Shown piece by piece: positions 1 through 8,751 of a DNA stretch of 64,000 bases; positions within the stretch are counted from its first letter, which is position 1, and every line of letters starts with the position of its first letter. A program made the translations under genes and the position numbers. This stretch comes from JBAVVD01 sp049697115 (lineage in GTDB: Bacteria > Acidobacteriota > Aminicenantia > Aminicenantales > UBA4085), in NCBI GenBank assembly GCA_049697115.1, contig JBAVVD010000007.1, positions 1-64,000 on the forward strand. The letters run 5' to 3'. The notes below the pieces were generated by a model that was given only the letters and a program-made list of their open reading frames with translations, did no database searches and was not told the DNA's origin.

Positions 1-1
1 G

Positions 2-139
2 GTCTGCGATCGGGCCGGTGACTGGGTAATCGTGGATTTGCAGAACAACCACCAAGAGGACTTTCAGCGGATTGATCCAAAGACTCTGGCTGACTGTGAT
101 CGTCTCGTGTGCGAGCGACTCAAGACAAACTTACGCTAA
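2..139 (+). CDS. 3' end of an unidentified gene (5' end outside window)
   Basis: One frame is open from base 2 to a TAA at 137-139 and encodes the last 45 residues of a protein, ending in KTNLR. It contains the short acidic, glutamine-rich stretch VDLQNNHQEDFQ. I do not recognise the family. Its stop codon lies inside the attC-like fold that begins around 135, which is the usual arrangement for a gene occupying an integron cassette. The other two forward frames have early stops, and only the tail is visible, so no function is assigned. Confidence 0.5.
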   Translation, partial: VCDRAGDWVIVDLQNNHQEDFQRIDPKTLADCDRLVCERLKTNLR

Positions 140-196
140 CAATCTCTTGCAGCAGGACGCGCTGACGCACGCCGCTGAAGAGCGCCGTTATATGCT
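135..196 (+). other. attC-like integron recombination site 1
   Basis: The stretch folds on itself as nested stems. TAAC at 137-140 pairs with GTTA at 187-190, CTCTT pairs with AAGAG, and CAGC pairs with GCTG, with a GC-rich tip. The outer AAC/GTT core, short imperfect inner arms and unpaired bases are typical of attC sites (59-base elements). The length of about 60 nt also fits. It starts at the stop codon of the upstream gene and precedes a small same-strand gene. The right-hand core (GTTATATGC) departs from the GTTRRRY consensus, and no integrase gene lies in the window. Confidence 0.5.
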
Positions 197-302
197 TAGA
201 TTATAGCAAAAAACTAGACAGCTCGAACCTTCTTTGAAATGCTCTCAAAATTGAGCAAGATATCTTGCTCGTTTACATGCCAGATAAGAGAGGTGATATC
301 AA

Positions 303-644
303 ATGACCGAAAGACCGGATTCTGACGAGACAAACATGCGTGAAGAAGCTCTGTCGCTTTACTCTGGACCTCGTAGAACAGATGAAATCTTCTGCCTTGT
401 TGCAGAAGGTCCGAAGTCAATCCAACAATTGTTGAAGGCAGTTCCAGGCGACAAAGATTTCATTCGTGAAATCGTCCAGATAATGGTTGAAGACAATCTC
501 ATCAAATCCTCAGGTGGGGCTGATGTCTATGAATTAAGCAGTCACGGACGAAAGGTAAAGAAATCCCTCGACCAACTCCCTGAGGACGTGAAAGCTCAAG
601 CTTATAAAGAGGCGTGGGGTACGCCTCCGCCAGATGGTTATTGA
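303..644 (+). CDS. small winged-helix-like protein, probable cassette gene
   Basis: This encodes a 113-residue soluble protein. The middle alternates predicted helices with the pattern of a winged helix-turn-helix: DEIFCLVAEG, then SIQQLLKAV, a helix around DFIREIVQIMVEDNLI, then a short wing-like strand VYELSSHG and a charged helix. This suggests DNA binding, but no named family is recognised. A purine-rich GAGAGGTGA lies just upstream of the ATG. The gene sits alone between two attC-like folds in the same orientation, as expected of one integron cassette of about 580 bp. The tail ends in a proline-rich GTPPPDGY. The gene itself is likely real; the function is inferred. Confidence 0.6.
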   Translation: MTERPDSDETNMREEALSLYSGPRRTDEIFCLVAEGPKSIQQLLKAVPGDKDFIREIVQIMVEDNLIKSSGGADVYELSSHGRKVKKSLDQLPEDVKAQAYKEAWGTPPPDGY

Positions 645-671
645 AACCAAACATGAAATTCAGTCTCACCT

Positions 672-778
672 GTTATAACAACGGCATTAAACAAACGCAT
701 GCAGCGGAGGCTACGAAGCGAGTCTCTCATCGCTGATCGGTTTTACTTGCAATCCCGATGATGCGGCAACGTTAGGCG
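672..778 (+). other. attC-like integron recombination site 2
   Basis: A fold of about 105 nt closes with TAAC (676-679) against GTTA (771-774). The right core reads GTTAGGC, a full match to GTTRRRY. GCAT on the left pairs with ATGC on the right across an asymmetric internal loop, and an inner hairpin AGCGA/TCGCT forms the tip. Size and layout resemble the longer attC class such as the Vibrio VCR. It follows the stop codon of the 303-644 gene by about 30 nt. The left core (TTATAAC) is imperfect. Confidence 0.55.
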
Positions 779-792
779 CATTTGAAATCCAC

Positions 793-861
793 ATGGAACG
801 ACCAATAAAAAAACTTTCTCATTCGCCTGTCCAGCGGCGCCCGATTTCAATGACTGCTTGA
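793..861 (+). pseudogene. truncated start of a third cassette gene
   Basis: Fifteen bases after the second attC-like site an ATG opens a frame beginning MERPIKKLSHS, which stops after 22 codons. Position just behind an attC core is where a cassette gene normally starts. From about 857 another frame reads LLEPELSKYASQYDAANKVW, which looks more protein-like than chance, so the gene may have been frameshifted and then cut off by the ATPase locus. This is a weak call based on context. Bases 862-973 hold nothing else I can name. Confidence 0.3.
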
Positions 862-973
862 GCCGGAATTATCTAAGTATGCATCTCAGTATGATGCAGC
901 TAATAAAGTTTGGGCGCAATTTCAGGATAATGCAGGGGTCATTTCTGCGCTTATTATAAGCGATTTCTTCTCC

Positions 974-1002
974 TTGACAATTTTACCAATGCGGATTATA
1001 TT
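974..1002 (+). promoter_or_regulatory. strong sigma-70-type promoter for the DUF4143 ATPase
   Basis: TTGACA at 974-979 and TATATT at 997-1002 are separated by exactly 17 nt. That is a perfect -35 box and a five-of-six -10 box at optimal spacing. It lies 38 nt upstream of the ATG at 1040, with a palindrome filling most of the gap. Confidence 0.7.
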
Positions 1003-1025
1003 CCTAATTGGTTGAACTAATTAGG
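1003..1025 (+). promoter_or_regulatory. 7-bp inverted repeat (candidate operator) at transcription start
   Basis: CCTAATT (1003-1009) and AATTAGG (1019-1025) form a perfect inverted repeat with a 9-nt spacer. It abuts the -10 box, and its right arm supplies the AGG of the ribosome-binding region (TTAGGAG). A protein bound here would block both transcription start and translation, so autoregulation is plausible. A comparable palindrome precedes the other DUF4143 ATPase (43442-43478). Confidence 0.5.
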
Positions 1026-1039
1026 AGAAACATCCTGAG

Positions 1040-2200
1040 ATGCAAAAGATCAAAAGAATGCTGAATATGGCTCTTTCTAAAAGTCAGTCGGCGTTTTTAT
1101 GGGGGCCAAGGAAAATCGGGAAATCGACCTATCTCAGGGATACCTTTTCAGAAAGTCTTTATTATGATTTTCTGAAAACAGATATGGCACTCGAATTCAT
1201 CAAGAGACCTTCGCTGTTGCGCGAGCAATTGCTCGCTAAGGACGAATCTATTCTCAAACGTCCCATCATCCTTGATGAGGTTCAGAAGGTGCCTCAGATA
1301 TTGGATGAAGTTCATTGGCTGATTGAAAATAAAAAATTAAATTTTATCCTTTGTGGTTCGAGCGCTCGGAAGTTGAAGAGAGGAAAAGCAAATCTTCTTG
1401 GAGGTCGGGCTTGGCGATATGAAATGTTTCCTCTAGTGACGGAAGAGCTAAAGGATATCAACCTGCTAAGAGCCTTGAATCGGGGAATGATCCCCGATCA
1501 TTATCTGAGAGATGATTACGAAAAATCCTTAAGGGGCTATGTTCAAGATTATCTGAAGGAGGAGGTTTTTGCAGAAGGATTGATTCGAAATATTCCGGCT
1601 TTCGCAAGGTTTTTTGATGCTGTTGGATATACGCACGGAGAGTTGACCAATTTTTCCAATATCGCCCGCGACTGTGGTGTTGATGCCAAAACTATAAGAG
1701 AATATTACCAGATACTCGTAGATACGCTGCTCGGTCGAATGGTGGAGCCTTTCAAAAAGAGACAGTCGCGCCAAATTATCATTAAAACGCCCAAATTCTA
1801 TCTTTTTGATGTGGGCGTGGCCGGTGCCATCATTAAACGACATTTGTCAGAAGAGAGGGGAGAGGCTTTTGGCCGGGCTTTCGAACATTTCATTTTTATG
1901 GAAATTGTCGCTCACGCTTCTTACAGCGGACTTGACTACGCTATCCATTACTGGAGAACCAAATCCGGGCTGGAAGTGGACTTCATTCTGGGGGGAGGAG
2001 AGGTTTCTGTTGAAATTAAAGGGCAAAGCCATGTTGAAAACAGGGCTCTACGGCCGTTGGCAGCTTTTATAGAAGAATACAAACCAAAGAAAGGTCTCGT
2101 TGTTTGCAATGAGATGGAAGAGCGTGTTGTTGGCAGGGTTAGAATTCTGCCGTGGCGAAGGTTCTTGAAGGAACTCTGGGGAGGCGGGATCATCAGTTAA
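1040..2200 (+). CDS. AAA-family ATPase with DUF4143 domain
   Basis: This 386-residue protein belongs to the AAA_14/DUF4143 group. A variant Walker A, GPRKIGKST, lies near residue 22. A Walker B-like PIILDEVQKV is near residue 75, and CGSSARKLKRG (sensor-like) follows. The C-terminal DUF4143 half has WRTKSGLEVDFIL followed by VEIKG, a D...ExK arrangement like degenerate PD-(D/E)XK nucleases. Such ATPases are common and often scattered singly in genomes; their role is poorly defined, with links to mobile or defence regions. Here the gene stands alone behind a near-consensus promoter and a palindrome. Walker A has RKIGKS rather than the usual RQ.GKT, so ATP binding is likely but diverged. Confidence 0.85.
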   Translation: MQKIKRMLNMALSKSQSAFLWGPRKIGKSTYLRDTFSESLYYDFLKTDMALEFIKRPSLLREQLLAKDESILKRPIILDEVQKVPQILDEVHWLIENKKLNFILCGSSARKLKRGKANLLGGRAWRYEMFPLVTEELKDINLLRALNRGMIPDHYLRDDYEKSLRGYVQDYLKEEVFAEGLIRNIPAFARFFDAVGYTHGELTNFSNIARDCGVDAKTIREYYQILVDTLLGRMVEPFKKRQSRQIIIKTPKFYLFDVGVAGAIIKRHLSEERGEAFGRAFEHFIFMEIVAHASYSGLDYAIHYWRTKSGLEVDFILGGGEVSVEIKGQSHVENRALRPLAAFIEEYKPKKGLVVCNEMEERVVGRVRILPWRRFLKELWGGGIIS

Positions 2201-2426
2201 GGACCAGAGAAATTCTGACGTGGTGAACTGGGCTGGATCGGCGATAACAAAATGGAGGGCGGGTGATAAGCATTTCCTTTTCTGCTGCGCCGGCTGAGTG
2301 AGCGTTCATGCGCCTATCCGCTCCTAATATATCACGCCGCTTAACATCTGCTCGGACAGCTTGACAGGGTTTCACGCAACCTTATAGAATAGACACGTTA
2401 ATAAATTCCAAACCCGATTGTGAGCA

Positions 2427-3383
2427 ATGAAAAAAACTGAAGACTTTTATGCGCTTGAAAAAAATATCCTTCAGCTCAAAGAGCAGATGGATGAACTTCA
2501 AGTGAGTGAAGAGTCGGGTAAAAAAGAGAAGATTTCCAAGATCAAACAGGAGATTGAAGGGGAATGGGCAAAATTGTGTCCGCAGTTGACGGCCTCGCAT
2601 ATCGTCCAGATGGCCCGTCATCCAAAAAGACCCTACACGCTGGACTATATTTCCGCTCTTATTCAGGATTTTGTGGAGCTTCATGGCGACCGGAGATTTG
2701 CCGATGATCCGGCGATTGCGGCCGGCTTGGGATTTTACAAAGGCCAGACCGTCGCTGTTGTCGGCCATCAAAAAGGAAGGTCAACGAGGGAGAGGATTGA
2801 GCGCAACTTCGGCCAGCCCAATCCCGAGGGCTACAGGAAAGCCTTGAGGGTGATGAAACTGGCGGAGAAATTCGGGTGTCCTGTGATCACCCTGATAGAT
2901 ACGCCGGGCGCCTATCCGGGTATCGGCGCAGAGGAGCGGGGGCAGGCAGAAGCCATCGCCTGCAATCTCAGGGAGATTTCCATCCTGAGAGTTCCCATCG
3001 TCTGCATTATTATCGGAGAGGGAGGAAGCGGCGGCGCTCTGGCCATTGCGGTCGGAGACGCGATTCTCATGCTGGAATACGCCTTCTATTCTGTGATCTC
3101 TCCGGAAGGATGTGCGGCGATCCTCTGGAAGGACCAAAGCGCCGTCCATCAGGCCGCCGAAAATTTGAAAATTCGAGCCCAGGACCTTCTCGCTCTCGGG
3201 GTCATCGATAAGATTATTCCGGAACCCCCCGGAGGCGCCCATATCGATTATGAGTTGACGTTCAAGAATGTGGACAAGTTTTTAGGCCAGACTCTCAAAA
3301 AGCTGGAGCAGAAATCGGCCAAAGCGCTCATTGAAGAGAGATATCAAAAGTTCAGAAAGATGGGAATGTATATTGAAAAGTGA
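2427..3383 (+). CDS. accA: acetyl-CoA carboxylase carboxyltransferase subunit alpha
   Basis: This is the alpha subunit of the carboxyltransferase that moves the carboxyl group from biotin to acetyl-CoA, the first step of fatty acid synthesis. The protein has 318 residues, normal for AccA. The N-terminal helical part (YALEKNILQLKEQM) is followed by the crotonase-fold core with HPKRPYTLDYI, FGQPNPEGYRKALR, TLIDTPGAYPG and GEGGSGGALAI, all hallmark AccA segments. The expected partner accD is not in the window. The stop overlaps the GTG start of hisS, so the two are translationally coupled. The ATG at 2427 has only a weak ribosome-binding site (GTGAG). Confidence 0.96.
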   Translation: MKKTEDFYALEKNILQLKEQMDELQVSEESGKKEKISKIKQEIEGEWAKLCPQLTASHIVQMARHPKRPYTLDYISALIQDFVELHGDRRFADDPAIAAGLGFYKGQTVAVVGHQKGRSTRERIERNFGQPNPEGYRKALRVMKLAEKFGCPVITLIDTPGAYPGIGAEERGQAEAIACNLREISILRVPIVCIIIGEGGSGGALAIAVGDAILMLEYAFYSVISPEGCAAILWKDQSAVHQAAENLKIRAQDLLALGVIDKIIPEPPGGAHIDYELTFKNVDKFLGQTLKKLEQKSAKALIEERYQKFRKMGMYIEK

Positions 3384-4654
3384 ATGACAAAAGCCCTTCC
3401 CGAAAATCCATTTCCGCAATAAAGGGAACGAAAGATATTCTTCCGGCCGAAATCCGAACCTGGCAGAATGTCGAGTCCGTCGTCCGGACAACATTCGAGC
3501 GATACGGCTACCGCGAGATCAGAACTCCTGTTTTTGAAGCCACCGAATTATTCGAAAAAGGAACGGGTGAAACCACGGATATCGTCATCAAGGAGATGTA
3601 TACGTTTACGGATAAAGGGGGGCGGCGGATCACGCTGCGTCCTGAATATACGCCCTCTATTGTCCGGGCCATTATTGAACACCGGCTTTATCTTCAGCCT
3701 GAGCCCTTACGGTTCTACTACATCGGGCCGATGTTCCGCTATGACAAGCCGCAGAAAGGCCGCTACCGGCAGTTCCATCAAGTGGACATCGAAGTCTTCG
3801 GAGAAAAAGACCCGGCGATCGACGCGGAAATCGTTGAAATGGCCGATTCCCTGTTAAAAAAGCTGGGAATTGAAGAGGCTGAGACTTTGGTGAATTCCGT
3901 GGGCTGCCCGGTTTGCCGGGTTTCCTATACAAGGGATCTGAGAAAGCACGCCGAGAAAGTCGCGGACGCTCTATGTCCGGACTGCCGGCGGAGAATCATC
4001 GTGAATCCCCTGCGCCTTTTTGACTGCAAGGTGGAGGCCTGTCGGGAGCAGGCCGGAAAATTTCCCAAAATTACGGGCTATCTCTGCCGCGAATGCCAGG
4101 AGCATTTTTCCCGATTCTGCGCGCATCTGGATTTTTTTAAGATCAACTACAGGGTGGAACCCAACCTGGTTCGTGGCCTGGATTACTACACTAAGACGAC
4201 GTTTGAAATCGTGAGCTCCAGGCTGGGCGCCCAGAACGCCCTGCTCGGCGGCGGAAGATACGACGACATGATGAAGAATTTCGGCGGGCCCGACCTCTGC
4301 GGGATCGGATTTGCCATGGGCATGGAAAGGCTGATCTCCGTTCTGAAGCCGAATACAGAGAGGAATCCGTTTCTCTATGTGGCCTTTCTGGGAGATGAGG
4401 CCAAGAGAAAAGGAATGGAGCTTGCCCGGTTTTTCCGGGGAGAAGGCGTGGAATGCCTCATTGAGTTCAGCGAGCGGAACCTGAAAAACCACTTGAGCCG
4501 GGCCAACAAACTGAACGCTTCATGGGTCTTGATCCTCGGTGAGGAGGAATTGGGCAAAGGGCTTTTCCAGCTCAAAGATATGGGTTCCGGCCGACAGAAA
4601 GAGGGAACTCCGGAGGAACTCCTGAAAGCCGTCAAGGAGTCCGCAGAGACATGA
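3380..4654 (+). CDS. hisS: histidyl-tRNA synthetase
   Basis: A class II aminoacyl-tRNA synthetase that charges tRNA-His, 424 residues. It starts with GTG at 3380, overlapping the accA stop by 4 nt; the nearby ATG at 3384 is in another frame. Visible signatures are GTKDILP at the N-terminus, RTPVFE, FRYDKPQKGRYRQFHQ (motif 2), the histidine-specific GLDYYTKTTFE, and GGGRYDDM with GIGFAMGMERL (motif 3). The middle carries CPVC, CPDC and CREC cysteines next to NPLRLFDCK, as in many HisRS of this subtype, and could hold a metal. The C-terminal anticodon-binding domain follows. The last bases overlap the aspS start. Confidence 0.97.
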   Translation: MNDKSPSRKSISAIKGTKDILPAEIRTWQNVESVVRTTFERYGYREIRTPVFEATELFEKGTGETTDIVIKEMYTFTDKGGRRITLRPEYTPSIVRAIIEHRLYLQPEPLRFYYIGPMFRYDKPQKGRYRQFHQVDIEVFGEKDPAIDAEIVEMADSLLKKLGIEEAETLVNSVGCPVCRVSYTRDLRKHAEKVADALCPDCRRRIIVNPLRLFDCKVEACREQAGKFPKITGYLCRECQEHFSRFCAHLDFFKINYRVEPNLVRGLDYYTKTTFEIVSSRLGAQNALLGGGRYDDMMKNFGGPDLCGIGFAMGMERLISVLKPNTERNPFLYVAFLGDEAKRKGMELARFFRGEGVECLIEFSERNLKNHLSRANKLNASWVLILGEEELGKGLFQLKDMGSGRQKEGTPEELLKAVKESAET

Positions 4655-6441
4655 GCGAATCCAGAGAGAAAAGAGAACGACATCCCGCCTCTTCGTCAGG
4701 CTGGCTGAGAACGGACTACTGCGGCACACTTCGGGCCGAACATGCGGGCCGGGAAGTGACGCTATTCGGCTGGGTGCAAAAGCTGAGGGACATAGGGAAC
4801 CTCGTCTTTATTGATCTCAGAGACAGGGAAGGACTGGTTCAAATTGTTCTTCAGTCGGAACAATCGGAACTTCTCGAAGAGGCCAAAAAACTAAAGGCGG
4901 AATGGGTGGTCGGCATTAAGGGAAAAGTCCGGAAGAGAAAAGAGAAGTCAATCAACTCGGAGATGGCCACGGGGGAAGTTGAGGTGGAAGCCGAGGAGCT
5001 TAAAGTCTTTTCCGCCTCCAGGGTTCCTCCGTTTGCCGTGGTCGACCCTCCCCAGGCGTCCGAAGAGCTTCGCTTCAAATACCGGTACCTGGACATGCGG
5101 CGGCCTTCCATGCAGCGGAATATCAGGCTCCGTCACGAGACCGCCCTCTGCGTCCGGAATTTCCTCAGCCGGAACGGCTTTCTGGAGATTGAAACGCCGT
5201 TTCTGACGAAATCCACGCCGGAAGGGGCCAGGGATTATCTTGTGCCCAGCCGCATCTACAAGGGTCGGTTCTATGCGCTTCCCCAGTCGCCGCAGATCTT
5301 CAAGCAGACTTTGATGATTTCCGGATTTGACCGCTATTTTCAAATCGTCCGCTGCTTCAGGGATGAAGACCTGCGGGCCGACCGTCAACCGGAGTTTACC
5401 CAGATTGATGTCGAGATGAGCTTTATCGAAAGGGAGGATCTCTTCGACCTGGTGGAGAGGCTCATGGCTTCTGTCTTCGAGCTGATCGGGGAGAAGCTGA
5501 GCCTTCCTTTCCCGCGCCTGACCTATGCGGAAAGCATGGAGAGATACGGAACGGATAAGCCGGACCTGCGCAATCCCCTTGAAATTAAAGACTTGACGGA
5601 TATCGGCCGGGGCCTGAATTCGGAAATGATCCGGAATGGGCTCTCCTCAGGCGGCGTTTTGAAGGCTCTGCTGGTGAAAAACGCGGCCGCTATTTCACGG
5701 AGCCAACTGGACAAGTTGAATGAGAAAGCCCGGTCACTCGGGGCCAGAGGTTTGGCCTGGATTAAAAAACAGGACGGGTTTAAATCGTCCCTGAAACTGG
5801 CGGAGAACGAATACTCTCTCCTCTGGGACAATTTAAAAGGAGAGGAGGGAAGCCTGGCTCTCCTCATGGCTGACCAAAGGGAAACAGCCTTGAAGGTCCT
5901 GGGAGAGATTCGGCGCGAATGGCCGCGAGAGGAGAAGAAAAATCAAAGGCTTTTCCGATTTGCCTGGGTCACGGACTTCCCGCTTTTTGAATGGAGCGAG
6001 GAAGAAGGACGCCTGGTCTCGGTGCACCATCCGTTCACCGGCCCCCTGGACAGGGACATTCCTCTCCTTGAGAAGGAGCCTCTGAAAGTCAAGGCCAAAG
6101 CGTATGACATCGTCCTCAATGGAGTGGAAATTGGAGGGGGTTCCATCCGAATTCATGACCGTGAGCTCCAGGGGAAAATTTTTAAAGTTCTTGGCCTGAC
6201 CGAGAAAGAAATGGAGGAGAAGTTCGGATTTTTTATGGAGGCCCTCAACTACGGGACTCCTCCCCACGGCGGGATCGCCCTCGGATTCGACCGCATTGTA
6301 ATGATCCTGGCCGGCGAGGAATCCATCCGTGAAGTCATTCCTTTTCCCAAGACAACAAGTGCCCTGTGTCTGCTCACCGGCTCTCCTTCCGCGGTTTCCT
6401 CCAGACAGCTCGACGACCTCGGCCTTAAACTTAAAGAATAG
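4651..6441 (+). CDS. aspS: aspartyl-tRNA synthetase (bacterial type)
   Basis: A 596-residue class II synthetase charging tRNA-Asp. The order is an N-terminal OB-fold anticodon-binding domain (TLFGWVQKLRDIGNLVFIDL), the catalytic motif 2 region with QSPQIFKQTLM and FRDEDLRADRQPEFTQID, a bacterial GAD insertion domain (about residues 310-410), then the end of the catalytic domain with NGVEIGGGSIRIHD and the motif 3 GIALGFDRIVM. No gatC/gatA/gatB is visible, so whether it is discriminating cannot be said. It overlaps hisS by ATGA, making accA-hisS-aspS a tightly coupled housekeeping operon. Confidence 0.97.
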   Translation: MSESREKRERHPASSSGWLRTDYCGTLRAEHAGREVTLFGWVQKLRDIGNLVFIDLRDREGLVQIVLQSEQSELLEEAKKLKAEWVVGIKGKVRKRKEKSINSEMATGEVEVEAEELKVFSASRVPPFAVVDPPQASEELRFKYRYLDMRRPSMQRNIRLRHETALCVRNFLSRNGFLEIETPFLTKSTPEGARDYLVPSRIYKGRFYALPQSPQIFKQTLMISGFDRYFQIVRCFRDEDLRADRQPEFTQIDVEMSFIEREDLFDLVERLMASVFELIGEKLSLPFPRLTYAESMERYGTDKPDLRNPLEIKDLTDIGRGLNSEMIRNGLSSGGVLKALLVKNAAAISRSQLDKLNEKARSLGARGLAWIKKQDGFKSSLKLAENEYSLLWDNLKGEEGSLALLMADQRETALKVLGEIRREWPREEKKNQRLFRFAWVTDFPLFEWSEEEGRLVSVHHPFTGPLDRDIPLLEKEPLKVKAKAYDIVLNGVEIGGGSIRIHDRELQGKIFKVLGLTEKEMEEKFGFFMEALNYGTPPHGGIALGFDRIVMILAGEESIREVIPFPKTTSALCLLTGSPSAVSSRQLDDLGLKLKE

Positions 6442-6919
6442 ACACCGTCTCGGCCCCTGGCCGCAGAGATATTCCTTATGAATGCCAGCGATCGTCTGAG
6501 CCGACCAATCCATATTATCAGTCAGAACAATAATCTTTCCGGTTTCCGGTTCCTTGGAACGAATTCGTCGCAATCGATAGGACACTTACTGGACCGGCTT
6601 GAAGCCGCGGGGATATGTTAAACTTTGCGGATCATTGCGGCCCAGCCCTTGCGGGGGATTCTTGCTCCCTGCTCCTCTATAAGAGCTCAAAGGCCGGCTC
6701 CTCAATTCCTGTCTATGGGAATGAAATCGTATGCCACTTTGATTGCCAGTCAAGATTTTTGATGGGATTTTTCTGAAAAGAGATCTGCAGATGGCACGTG
6801 TCCCCTTTTTAGGACGAATGTGGCGGATGAGACAATTGTCTTCTCTGGTCTGATCAGGCATAAAGTTTGCATAGTCATACCATGAAAATGATTGGATTTT
6901 GAGAAGGAGATTTGTGAGG
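6442..6919 (+). other. 478-bp gap with no gene recognised
   Basis: No frame here has convincing protein character, and the open frames on the minus strand look like chance. The only marked feature is a short stretch around 6790-6810 reading GGCACGTGTCCCC followed by TTTTT. This resembles the GTGTCCCC-type words found in dispersed REP-like repeats; a loosely similar word (GGCACGGTGTCC) occurs near 19628. The right end carries the AGGAGA ribosome-binding site of the next gene. Confidence 0.4.
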
Positions 6920-7639
6920 ATGAATAAAATCAAATATGCGGCTGCCCTCTCCCTCATTGTCTTCATATTTTCGGCTTCCCTGAACGCGCAGGAACGTTTT
7001 CAGATTGGCGGCTGGTTTGTGCTCGGATTTCCCCAGGGGGAATTTAAAAAGAACGTCGACCAGACAGGCCTGGGAGGGAATCTCTTTTTTGCTTATCGCA
7101 TTCCGCATTCCTGGTTTTCGATCGGAACCGCTTTCAACTATGTGGTCTATGGAAAAGAGTCCCGTGAAGAGGTGTTGAGTCCGAATATCCCCGAACTGGT
7201 TGTCGATGTCATTACCACAAATTCCATATTGACCGGGCATGTGCTTTTCCGCTTCCAGCCTCAAAAAGGGAGGCTCCGTCCCTACCTGGATGCGCTGGTC
7301 GGATTTCACTACCTGTCCACGGATACTTCCATCAGGGGCAAGGACGGGTGGGACGATTCGGATGACGAGATCAGCTCGAATAACTATAACGATATCGCCT
7401 TCAGCTCCGGAGCCGGGGGAGGAATTATGTTCTGTGTTTACCAGAAAAAGAAAAAGGGCGGCGGAAGGGATTCCGTCTCCATTTACCTGGATACAGGCAT
7501 TCACTATCTAAGGGGCGGCAGGGCCGAGTACATGAAGAAAGGCTCCATCCGGCACGACGATACCGATGTGTTCTATGATGTCCTGACGTCCCGGACCGAC
7601 CTCCTAACGGCCCATATCGGAGTAACGGTCGGCTTTTAA
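6920..7639 (+). CDS. outer-membrane beta-barrel protein
   Basis: The 239-residue protein has a clear signal peptide (INK-type basic start, hydrophobic core ALSLIVFIFSAS, cleavage near LNAQ). It then shows alternating hydrophobic and polar strands rich in glycine and aromatics: WFVLGFPQGEF, FFAYRIPHSWFSIG, VLFRFQPQKGRLRPYLDALVGF, and a final HIGVTVGF. A C-terminal Phe on the last strand is typical of outer-membrane barrels of the OmpA/OprF-like small-barrel class. The ATG at 6920 is chosen because AGGAGA lies 9 nt upstream and the signal peptide starts there. Function is unknown. It is monocistronic, with a hairpin downstream. Confidence 0.75.
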   Translation: MNKIKYAAALSLIVFIFSASLNAQERFQIGGWFVLGFPQGEFKKNVDQTGLGGNLFFAYRIPHSWFSIGTAFNYVVYGKESREEVLSPNIPELVVDVITTNSILTGHVLFRFQPQKGRLRPYLDALVGFHYLSTDTSIRGKDGWDDSDDEISSNNYNDIAFSSGAGGGIMFCVYQKKKKGGGRDSVSIYLDTGIHYLRGGRAEYMKKGSIRHDDTDVFYDVLTSRTDLLTAHIGVTVGF

Positions 7640-7663
7640 TTAATTCGGAACGGTCAAGGTCAT

Positions 7664-7685
7664 CCTAACCCGACGTGAGGTTAGG
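7664..7685 (+). terminator. 7-bp hairpin downstream of the beta-barrel gene
   Basis: CCTAACC (7664-7670) and GGTTAGG (7679-7685) form a perfect inverted repeat with an 8-nt loop, 24 nt after the stop codon. No T-run follows, so it is not a classical intrinsic terminator. It may stabilise the 3' end or bind a protein. Confidence 0.35.
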
Positions 7686-7850
7686 TCTGTAACTTCAAAG
7701 TTTATCCCTGATAATGGATTTTACAAAAAATTTCTGGAGATCCCTTTAGAGGATTTTTTCTGTTTTCTAAATTATCAACTTGCCATAGAATGAAGTGGAA
7801 AGATTTGGTTTAAATCATATTTGTAATTTTAGTCTTTAGGAGGGATTTGT

Positions 7851-8567
7851 ATGCCGTCAACCCAAAAAAGCTCCGTTATTTGTGAGGTGTGTAAACAGCC
7901 GAAAAAAATGAGCGAGCTGTTTCCGCTTGAGATGGTCCATGAGCCTGTTATAAAGATTATCCAGGCCGATTATCCAGAATTACCGAAAACAGGTCACATA
8001 TGTTTAAAAGATCTCAATAAATACCGCATCGAATTCATAAAAAAAGTGTTGGAAGAAGAGAAGGGAGAACTCTCGGCACAGGAAAAGGAGGTTATCAAAA
8101 GCCTAAAAGATCAAGAAACGGTAGCCAAGGATATCAATGCCGAGTATGAACAACGGATCACTTTTGGAGAGCGGGTATCGGACAGATTATCTTCCTTTGG
8201 CGGGAGCTGGAAGTTTATCATCAGTTTTATGGCCGTGCTGTTGCTATGGATCATTCTCAATTCAGTCGTGATCTTCTCTAAAGTCTTTGATCCCTTCCCC
8301 TTCATTCTTCTGAACCTGGTCCTGTCCTGCCTCGCGGCTATTCAAGCCCCGATCATACTGATGAGCCAAAATCGCCAAGATACAAAGGACAGGCTACGGT
8401 CGGACTACGACTACCGTGTGAATTTGAAGGCCGAGCTTGAAATCAGATATCTTCATCAAAAACTGGATCATTTTCTCAATAGGGAATGGCAAACTCTGCT
8501 CGAAATTCAAGAAATTCAAGTCGAACTCATGAACGAGCTCTCTGAGAGTAAGGAGAAAAAGAAATAG
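7851..8567 (+). CDS. DUF1003 family membrane protein
   Basis: This 238-residue protein carries the DUF1003 core: DRLSSFGGSWKFIISFMAVLLLWIILN, a second membrane segment FPFILLNLVLSCLAAIQAPIILMSQNR, then the charged DTKDRLRSDYDYRVNLKAELEI and a helical tail. The N-terminus has a CEVC pair near residue 11 and a later cysteine (HIC), possibly a small metal site. DUF1003 proteins are widespread inner-membrane proteins without an agreed function. A strong AGGAGGG precedes the ATG. It stands alone, about 210 bp after the previous gene. Confidence 0.85.
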   Translation: MPSTQKSSVICEVCKQPKKMSELFPLEMVHEPVIKIIQADYPELPKTGHICLKDLNKYRIEFIKKVLEEEKGELSAQEKEVIKSLKDQETVAKDINAEYEQRITFGERVSDRLSSFGGSWKFIISFMAVLLLWIILNSVVIFSKVFDPFPFILLNLVLSCLAAIQAPIILMSQNRQDTKDRLRSDYDYRVNLKAELEIRYLHQKLDHFLNREWQTLLEIQEIQVELMNELSESKEKKK

Positions 8568-8751
8568 ATCGTAACGAAGAACTCTTCTCCTTTATAAAGC
8601 TTGTCATATCGAGTGTGTCATATTATAATATGAATACATTTTTCAGGTGTTGATGCATGGCCTCATTTAAAATATTTATGAATGGATTTTTACAAATTAT
8701 TAAATTTAATCCAGTCATCTTCCGATACTGTGAAACACAGGGCGGTTAGAG

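Noticed and set aside
5833..6585. Minus-strand open frame opposite aspS
   Set aside because: aspS is unambiguous on the plus strand; the antisense reading has no family resemblance.
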